This document shows positions 1-4,468 of a stretch of 5,121 nucleotides of DNA, piece after piece (positions within the stretch are counted from its first letter, which is position 1; each line of letters begins with the position of its first letter). The translations under genes and the position numbers were made by a program. The notes beneath the pieces were generated by a model. It saw only the letters and a list, made by a program, of their open reading frames with translations, made no database searches and had not been told where the DNA came from. The stretch lies in assembly GCA_029239575.1 (NCBI GenBank), contig JARBUP010000216.1:1-5121 (forward strand). The letters run 5' to 3'. The stretch is from Bacillota bacterium. GTDB taxonomy: Bacteria > Bacillota > Clostridia > Tissierellales > Sedimentibacteraceae.

Positions 1-9
1 TGTAAAATA

Positions 10-38
10 TTGAAAAAAATGAAATAGAAATATATAAT
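10..38 (+). promoter_or_regulatory. Sigma-A-type promoter of the DMT transporter gene
   Basis: TTGAAA at 10-15 and TATAAT at 33-38 are separated by exactly 17 bp, which is close to the vegetative consensus. The -10 box lies 27 bp upstream of the transporter start codon, so the leader would be short (about 20 nt) and would contain the ribosome binding site. AT-rich sequence produces such matches by chance, but the spacing and position fit well. Confidence 0.6.
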
Positions 39-65
39 GAATATAGTTTAAAAAAGGAGATTTTA

Positions 66-998
66 ATGGAAAAGAAAATAACACCTTTAAAAGCAGATTT
101 ACTTTTATTAATAGTTGCATTGCTTTGGGGTAGTAGTTATGTAGTAGTAAAGGGTACAATTGACGTTTTGGACTCATCTCATTTAATATTTTATAGATTT
201 ACAATAGCATCCATCTTAAGTTTGATTTTTTATGGGAAATATTTAAAAAATGCAACAAAAGGGGAATTATTTGCAGGAGTATTTTTAGGTGCGTTATTAG
301 CAGCAGGTATTATATTTTCTGCAACAGGACTTAAATATACAACAGTAAGCAAAAACTCATTTATAGTGAGTATAAATGTTGTTTTAGTTCCATTTGTTTA
401 TTGGTTAGTGAGCAAGAAAAAACCTTCGTCAATGAGCTTTATTGCAGTTTTTTTAACATTCATAGGGCTCGCGTTTTTAACATTAGATTTTAAAACAGGA
501 TTTAATATAAACAAAGGTGATTTAATTACATTTGGTTGTTGCATATTTTATGCAGGACATATTGTTTATGGAGAGGTATATTCTAAGAAATATAACCCCG
601 TTTTAATAAATACTATATCAATGATAACAGCTGCTTTAATAGGTGTGATATTAATTTTAGTAAAAAAAGATGTAGGTTTTGCAATTCCTCCTTCATCATT
701 TAGTAGTATGATGTACCTTGGAGTATTTACAACATTTATATGCTTTACATTACAGCTCTTTGCACAAAAATATACCATAGCAACTCATGCTGCAATTATA
801 ATATCATTAGAATCAGTTTTTGCTACAACATTTGCTGTAATTTTAATTGGTGAAGTAATAACATTAAAAATGGCAGTAGGATGTTTGTTTATATTTACAT
901 CTGTATTAGTATCTGAAATGGGTGATTTATTATTAAATTTATATAAAACAAAAAAAGAATTAAAAAATTGTCCTGAAAATAATGGTTCTGATAATTGA
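66..998 (+). CDS. DMT-superfamily (EamA) inner-membrane transporter
   Basis: Predicted 310-residue polytopic membrane protein of the drug/metabolite transporter superfamily with two tandem EamA units, roughly residues 12-142 and 151-287, giving about ten hydrophobic helices. The signature LLWGSSY (19-25) at the first helix, the conserved YRF (43-45) in helix 2 and the helix 3-4 segment around GLKYTTVSKN (88-97) are family hallmarks. The second unit starts near GDLITFGCCIFYAGHIVYGE (151-170). The C-terminus is a hydrophilic Lys/Asn-rich tail. Members export or import small metabolites such as amino acids or nucleotide-type compounds; the substrate cannot be read from sequence. The start is supported by AGGAG at 55-59, 6 nt from ATG. 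It has its own promoter and is separated from dnaX by 110 bp with another promoter, so it is probably not functionally linked to the replication genes. Family assignment is secure; function is open. Confidence 0.93.
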   Translation: MEKKITPLKADLLLLIVALLWGSSYVVVKGTIDVLDSSHLIFYRFTIASILSLIFYGKYLKNATKGELFAGVFLGALLAAGIIFSATGLKYTTVSKNSFIVSINVVLVPFVYWLVSKKKPSSMSFIAVFLTFIGLAFLTLDFKTGFNINKGDLITFGCCIFYAGHIVYGEVYSKKYNPVLINTISMITAALIGVILILVKKDVGFAIPPSSFSSMMYLGVFTTFICFTLQLFAQKYTIATHAAIIISLESVFATTFAVILIGEVITLKMAVGCLFIFTSVLVSEMGDLLLNLYKTKKELKNCPENNGSDN

Positions 999-1038
999 TG
1001 ATTAACATTGATTTATTCGTTGTGTCAATTATTTTTTT
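991..1038 (+). terminator. Weak candidate intrinsic terminator after the transporter gene
   Basis: ATAATTGA (991-998, including the stop codon) is perfectly complementary to TCAATTAT (1025-1032), with a 26-nt loop. The T-run begins at 1032, inside the second stem arm, and continues to 1038. The stem has a single G-C pair, so the hairpin would be weak, and it overlaps the -35 region of the dnaX promoter. It may be fortuitous. Confidence 0.25.
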
Positions 1039-1048
1039 ATGCTATAAT
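1020..1048 (+). promoter_or_regulatory. Extended -10 promoter of the dnaX-ybaB-recR operon
   Basis: TATAAT at 1043-1048 is preceded by TG plus one base (1040-1042), an extended -10 element. A partial -35, TTGTGT (1020-1025), lies 17 bp upstream. A start near 1055 would give a leader of about 55 nt before dnaX. A second TATAAT at 1061-1066 lacks a plausible -35 and is less likely to be used. Confidence 0.6.
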
Positions 1049-1108
1049 TATTAAAGTTTTTATAATACTATATGTAATAAAAGTATTTGTCAGGTGGTGA
1101 AATAACTA

Positions 1109-2770
1109 ATGTCGCATCAAGCTATATATAGAAAATTTAGACCTAAAATATTTGATGATGTTTTAGGCCAGGAGCATGTGACAAAAACATTAAAAAATCA
1201 AATATTATCCGATAATATAGCCCATGCTTATCTTTTCAGTGGAATAAGAGGTACTGGAAAAACATCTACAGCTAAAATATTTGCAAGAGCTGTAAACTGC
1301 CTCAATAATCATGATGGCAATCCGTGCAATGAATGTCAAATTTGCAAAAGCAACCTTGAAGAAACTAATATGGATGTAATAGAAATGGACGCTGCATCAA
1401 ACAATGCTGTTGAAGATATAAGGGAGTTAAGGGATAAAGTTAAATTTCTTCCTGTAAGAAGTAAATATAAAGTATACATAATCGATGAAGTTCATATGCT
1501 GTCAAAAGGTGCTTTTAATGCTTTATTAAAAACACTTGAAGAGCCACCACAGCATTTGTTATTTATACTTGCTACAACTGAATCTCACAAAATACCTGCT
1601 ACAATTTTATCAAGGTGTCAAAGATTTGATTTGAAAAGAATTAAATCACCAGTAATTGTAGAAAATATGGAAAAGATATGCGATGAAATTAAAGTGGAAT
1701 ATGAAGAAAAAGCTTTAAAATTAATTGCTTCAAATTCAGAAGGTGCCATGAGGGACGCGCTTAGTATATTGGACAGGTGTGTTTCATTTAATCAGGAAAA
1801 AATAGATTATGAAACTGTAATAAATTTGTTAGGTACTGTAAATTATCAAACAGTTATGGAAGTTGCAGATTCAATTATAGAGAAAAATATAGAAAAAACA
1901 TGTGTTTTAGTAGATGATATTTTAAATAGTGGTAAAGAACTCATATTTTTCTTAGATGAATTAATAATTTATTTTAGAAATTTAATGATAATTAAAACTA
2001 CAAATAATGCACAAAATTTAATAAATATTTCAGATGAAGCTATAGATGAAATTAGGGCAATGAGCGATAAATTATCTATTGAAAAAATAGTTTATTATAT
2101 AGAAGAACTCTCGTCCACTCAGGTTGATTGCAAAAGGGCACTAAACCCAAAGATACTTCTTGAAACAAGACTTATTAAAATGATGCAACATTTTACTGTT
2201 GATATGGAATCTTTATTAAAAAGAATTGATTTACTTGAAAATAGTATAAAAAATGGCATATCTACTGCAGTAATTACACATGATTCATCTAAATCAAAAC
2301 ACAAAGCTGTTAAACAACAAACGACAACAGTTCATTGGCAAGATAATAATGAAAAATCTGTAGATAATGCAAAATCATATAGTCCCAAAATCAGTTTTGA
2401 TAATGTTGATGATGAAGGAATATATAATGCAATAATAGCTAACTGGCAGGAAATTTTAAAAAAAGTCAGAAGTGAAAATGCAGGACTTCAAGCTATTTTG
2501 AGAGAATGCAAAATAGTTGAAGTTAACAATAAAAAGGCTTTATTTGAATTTGATCCAAAATTTACATTTCATATAAATGCTGCAAATCAGCCTAAAAATA
2601 AATTAAAGTTTAAAGAAGTTTTAAGTACTTTTTTAAATGCTGAATGTGAAGTGGATTTTTTAATAAAAAAAGATAACAGTAATGTGGTACAAAAACAAAC
2701 TATAGAAGATATTTATGAAGATTTAAAAAATACATTCGGTGAAGATAAAGTCGAATTAAAAGAGGATTAA
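1109..2770 (+). CDS. dnaX: DNA polymerase III subunit gamma/tau (clamp loader ATPase)
   Basis: Encodes the 553-residue DnaX, the AAA+ motor of the replicative clamp loader, which loads the beta sliding clamp on primed DNA and, through its C-terminal tau region, tethers the polymerase. Visible motifs: Walker A GIRGTGKT (45-52); four zinc-ligand cysteines C64, C73, C76 and C79, at the spacing seen in E. coli DnaX; Walker B DEVH (126-129); the SRC arginine-finger motif (168-170); and sensor 2 GAMRDALS (212-219). The collar domain extends to about residue 370. A polar low-complexity linker follows (about 385-435), then the C-terminal domain (about 438-553) expected to contact the polymerase and helicase. 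Length is normal for Firmicutes. The start is supported by AGGTGGTGA (1092-1100), 8 nt before ATG. It is the first gene of an operon with ybaB (15-bp gap) and recR. Two A7 runs in the 3' third (2458-2464 and 2665-2671) could allow frameshifting to a shorter gamma-like form. Confidence 0.98.
   Translation: MSHQAIYRKFRPKIFDDVLGQEHVTKTLKNQILSDNIAHAYLFSGIRGTGKTSTAKIFARAVNCLNNHDGNPCNECQICKSNLEETNMDVIEMDAASNNAVEDIRELRDKVKFLPVRSKYKVYIIDEVHMLSKGAFNALLKTLEEPPQHLLFILATTESHKIPATILSRCQRFDLKRIKSPVIVENMEKICDEIKVEYEEKALKLIASNSEGAMRDALSILDRCVSFNQEKIDYETVINLLGTVNYQTVMEVADSIIEKNIEKTCVLVDDILNSGKELIFFLDELIIYFRNLMIIKTTNNAQNLINISDEAIDEIRAMSDKLSIEKIVYYIEELSSTQVDCKRALNPKILLETRLIKMMQHFTVDMESLLKRIDLLENSIKNGISTAVITHDSSKSKHKAVKQQTTTVHWQDNNEKSVDNAKSYSPKISFDNVDDEGIYNAIIANWQEILKKVRSENAGLQAILRECKIVEVNNKKALFEFDPKFTFHINAANQPKNKLKFKEVLSTFLNAECEVDFLIKKDNSNVVQKQTIEDIYEDLKNTFGEDKVELKED
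2448..2475 (+). other. Candidate -1 frameshift site in dnaX (gamma-like product)
   Basis: In the reading frame the sequence is TTA AAA AAA GTC, providing an A AAA AAA slippery heptamer at 2458-2464. An AGGA (2448-2451) lies 6 nt upstream and resembles the Shine-Dalgarno-like stimulator of the E. coli dnaX signal. After a -1 slip the next codons are AGT, CAG, AAG and then TGA (2473-2475), giving a product of 455 residues that lacks almost all of the C-terminal tau domain. I see no convincing downstream stem-loop. A7 runs are common in AT-rich genomes, and a second one at 2665-2671 also leads to a quick -1 stop, so this is a hypothesis. Confidence 0.3.
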
Positions 2771-2785
2771 TAAGGAGGATTTAAA

Positions 2786-3145
2786 ATGGCTAAAGGTGGT
2801 AGAAAAATGCCAATGGGTATGGGAATGCCAGGAGGCGGAAATATGAATAACATGTTAAAACAGGTTCAAAAAATGCAACAACAAATGGAAAGCATGCAAG
2901 GTGAACTTGAGCAAAAAGAAGTTGAAGCAACAGCTGGTGGTGGAGCAGTAAATGTTAAAGTTACTGGTAAAAAACAAGTTGTTGAATTAAAAATAGATCC
3001 AGAAGTATTGGATAAAGATGATGTTGAAATGCTTGAAGATATGATTGTTGCTGCTATAAATGAAGCATTTAGAAAAGCAGATGAAATGATGGAAAGTGAA
3101 ATGAAGAAAGTTACAGGCGGAGTAAACATTCCAGGGTTATTCTAA
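2786..3145 (+). CDS. ybaB: YbaB/EbfC-family nucleoid-associated protein
   Basis: A 119-residue member of the YbaB/EbfC family, small dimeric DNA-binding proteins encoded between dnaX and recR in most bacteria. The family core starts near residue 21 with a Met/Gln-rich amphipathic helix (MLKQVQKMQQQME, 23-35). It continues with the GGGAVNVKVTGK strand region (51-62), the conserved IDP segment (about 71-73), the DVEMLEDMI helix (about 80-88) and a GGVNIPGLF tail. Residues 1-20 are a Gly/Met/Lys-rich extension, probably disordered. The start is fixed by a near-perfect AAGGAGGA (2772-2779) 6 nt upstream; internal ATG codons at residues 8, 10, 12 and 14 have no comparable site. Its stop codon overlaps the recR start by one base, implying translational coupling. 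The exact role is not firmly established for the family; a link to chromosome organisation or RecR-dependent repair is inferred from conservation of the neighbourhood. Confidence 0.96.
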   Translation: MAKGGRKMPMGMGMPGGGNMNNMLKQVQKMQQQMESMQGELEQKEVEATAGGGAVNVKVTGKKQVVELKIDPEVLDKDDVEMLEDMIVAAINEAFRKADEMMESEMKKVTGGVNIPGLF

Positions 3146-3741
3146 TGGATCAGTTTACACCACCAGTAACAAGATTAATAGAAGAATTTGCAAAACTTCC
3201 AGGCATAGGAAGAAAGTCAGCACAAAGATTAGCTTTTCATGTCCTTGATATGAAAGGAAATGATGTTGTTGAACTTGCTAAAGCAATATTAAATGCTAAA
3301 AAGTTAACTAAACATTGTAAAACTTGTGGTAATTTAACTGAAACAGATATTTGCAACATATGCGGAAATTCGAAAAGAGATTTTTCAACTATCTGTGTTG
3401 TGGAAGATGTTAGGGATATTGTTGCTATGGAAAGAACAAAAGAATATAAAGGTGTTTATCATGTTCTTTATGGAACTATTTCACCACTTGATGGTATAGG
3501 ACCTGACGACATAAATATAAGAAATCTAATAACAAGGCTAAGTGATGATGTTATAGAAGTAATACTTGCCACAAACCCTACTATAGAAGGCGAAGCAACC
3601 GCAGTTTATATTTCAAGATTAATAAGACCAATGGGAATAAAAGTAACAAGGATTGCACACGGCATACCTGTTGGAGGAGATATAGAATATGCGGATGAAG
3701 TTACACTTTTAAGAGCTATGGAAGGAAGAAGAGAATTTTAA
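3145..3741 (+). CDS. recR: Recombination mediator protein RecR
   Basis: A 198-residue RecR, the usual length. With RecO (and RecF) it loads RecA onto SSB-coated single-stranded gaps during recombinational repair, acting as a ring-shaped clamp. Domains in order: an N-terminal helix-hairpin-helix (LPGIGRKSAQRLAFHVL, 18-34); a four-cysteine zinc finger with C58, C61, C70 and C73; a Toprim domain beginning at VVEDVRDIVAME (85-96) and including ATNPTIEGEATA (142-153); and the C-terminal Walker B-like segment GIPVGGDIEYADEVTLL (173-189) ending in AMEGRREF. All conserved elements are intact. The start codon overlaps the ybaB stop (TAATG, 3143-3147). Only a modest AGGGT (3132-3136) precedes it, so translation probably depends on coupling to ybaB. 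It is the last gene of the operon; an intrinsic terminator follows 87 bp after the stop. Confidence 0.98.
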   Translation: MDQFTPPVTRLIEEFAKLPGIGRKSAQRLAFHVLDMKGNDVVELAKAILNAKKLTKHCKTCGNLTETDICNICGNSKRDFSTICVVEDVRDIVAMERTKEYKGVYHVLYGTISPLDGIGPDDINIRNLITRLSDDVIEVILATNPTIEGEATAVYISRLIRPMGIKVTRIAHGIPVGGDIEYADEVTLLRAMEGRREF

Positions 3742-3766
3742 AATTTAACACAAATTTGTATTCATC

Positions 3767-3824
3767 AAATAAAGTTCTTCAACCGTCTCAATAAGTTCTT
3801 CAATAGGTAAATAAAGTTCTTCAA
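3767..3824 (+). repeat. Three direct repeats of AAATAAAGTTCTTCAA at 21-bp period
   Basis: Copies end at 3782, 3803 and 3824, an exact 21-bp period (two helical turns). Copy 1 (3767-3782) and copy 3 (3809-3824) are identical over 16 bp. Copy 2 (3790-3803) lacks one A (AATAAGTTCTTCAA). The invariant core is AAGTTCTTCAA. Spacers are unrelated in sequence. The same-face helical phasing fits cooperative protein binding; that is inference. Confidence 0.9.
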
Positions 3825-3828
3825 CGAC

Positions 3829-3872
3829 CAGGAGCAAAGTGCATCCCCCATGCATTTTCTCCTGTTTTTTTT
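3829..3872 (+). terminator. Rho-independent terminator of the dnaX-ybaB-recR operon
   Basis: CAGGAG (3829-3834) pairs with CTCCTG (3859-3864). After a single bulged C, nine further pairs (3836-3844 with 3850-3858, including one G-U) close a CCCCC loop (3845-3849). Eight T residues (3865-3872) follow directly. The strong stem plus T-tract is a textbook intrinsic terminator reading on the plus strand. There is no T-tract on the other side, so it is unidirectional. It sits just inside the third direct repeat, so it may belong to the repeat element. Confidence 0.88.
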
Positions 3873-4018
3873 CTGCTTTTCTTCATGCCTTTTCTCTCTC
3901 TTTCTCTCTCTCTTCTAAACCCTAAAACCCTTGATTTTCCTGTTCTTTTCTCTCTCTTTAAATCTAATCCCTTACCCAAATCCTACTCCTTTTCCTTATA
4001 CCCGTATTACCATATCCT
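3865..4018 (+). repeat. Polypyrimidine tract with CT microsatellite
   Basis: The plus strand is overwhelmingly C/T. It includes an uninterrupted 29-nt pyrimidine run (3888-3916) made mostly of CT dinucleotides and a 17-nt run (3943-3959). Positions 3893-3911 form a perfect mirror repeat centred on T3902. The C content is much higher than elsewhere in the window. No coding capacity is seen. Confidence 0.75.
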
Positions 4019-4022
4019 GGAA

Positions 4023-4222
4023 TTTGCTTGAAGAACTTTATTTACCTAAAATGATGAAGAATTGATAAAAAGTCTGAAAAAAGACTGAAAAAGACTGGTA
4101 AAAAATGTATTTTGCTTGAAGAACTTTATTTGCCTAAAAAAGGGAAAAAAAGACGGGATGAAGAGTTGGGGGAAGGGGTGTGGGTAATTGGTAGAAAATG
4201 GTAGGTGTTGAAGAACTTTATT
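4023..4222 (-). repeat. Three inverted copies of the 16-bp motif in two ~90-bp purine-rich units
   Basis: On the minus strand, AAATAAAGTTCTTCAA occurs at 4028-4043 and 4116-4131 (perfect) and at 4208-4222 (15 of 16). The first two copies lie in a longer 29-bp match (4023-4051 and 4111-4139, one mismatch). TAGGTAAATAAAGTTCTTCA and one more A form a 21-bp perfect inverted match between 3804-3824 and 4028-4048. Units are 88 and 92 bp and share a near-identical end (TGGTAAAAAATG at 4096-4107, TGGTAGAAAATG at 4189-4200), so they look like diverged tandem duplicates. Confidence 0.88.
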
Positions 4223-4420
4223 AGTGGATAACATAGTACAGGGAGCTAAAAATTTTATATAAAAAATTAGGTATTTTTTTAATTGGTTTTAGGAATAAGG
4301 GTTAGTGCACCATAAAAACAAAGTTAACAATATCAATTATAAACAGATAAAAAAGTAATTACTCTGCACCCATAGTATAGAAATATAACCTGAAATTATA
4401 ATATACATAAATAATAAATA

Positions 4421-4429
4421 TGGTATAAT
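4421..4429 (+). promoter_or_regulatory. Extended -10 promoter of the Spo0E-MEDS gene
   Basis: TGG-TATAAT (4421-4429) is an extended -10 box. The hexamer 17 bp upstream (ATATAC, 4401-4406) is not a good -35. Transcription would start near 4436, about 33 nt before the start codon. No obvious Spo0A box or other operator was recognised nearby. Confidence 0.45.
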
Positions 4430-4468
4430 AAGAATCGTTATACAAAAATTACATATTGAGGTTGAATT

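Larger units (their letters stand above)
3742..4468. other. 727-bp non-coding interval between recR and the Spo0E-MEDS gene
   Basis: No plausible gene is found on either strand. From left to right it holds a 25-bp AT-rich spacer, three direct copies of a 16-bp motif, the operon terminator, a polypyrimidine tract (about 3865-4018), three inverted copies of the motif embedded in purine-rich sequence (about 4023-4222), then about 200 bp of AT-rich DNA without recognisable structure. That last part ends in the promoter and ribosome binding site of the next gene. The segment 3757-4233 differs sharply in base composition from the surrounding DNA (C/T-rich then G/A-rich on the plus strand), suggesting it is a discrete element. 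Confidence 0.85.

Noticed and set aside
566..778. Minus-strand open frame inside the transporter gene
   Set aside because: It lies wholly antisense to a well-supported gene and has no recognisable domain.
1049..1108. Small RNA or riboswitch in the dnaX leader
   Set aside because: The leader is only about 55 nt, nearly all A/T, with no stable hairpin.
2119..2304. Minus-strand open frame inside dnaX
   Set aside because: It lies antisense to a conserved dnaX region and has no supporting start signal or motif.
2866..3129. 87-residue minus-strand open frame opposite ybaB
   Set aside because: It is a Ser/Cys/Thr-rich shadow of the strongly supported ybaB coding frame.
3911..3930. Plant telomere-like CTAAACCCTAAAACCC next to a CT microsatellite, suggesting eukaryotic contamination or a chimeric assembly
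   Set aside because: The match is only about two imperfect units, and the stretch sits inside a coherent structure whose flanking repeats and terminator match on both sides. Read mapping across 3880-4020 would settle it.
3767..4222. CRISPR array
   Set aside because: The repeats are only 16 bp, occur in both orientations and have irregular spacing (21 bp versus about 90 bp), and the spacers are not uniform; no cas genes are present.
4046..4234. 62-residue minus-strand open frame across the purine-rich arm
   Set aside because: It is Phe/Ser/Pro low-complexity sequence created by the polypurine bias and three copies of the repeat, with no credible ribosome binding site or family resemblance.
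4305..4372. TGCACCAT / TGCACCCAT pair as a possible operator upstream of the Spo0E-MEDS gene
   Set aside because: There are only two imperfect 8-9 bp copies about 60 bp apart, far from the -10 box, with no palindromic structure; this is not enough to call an operator.
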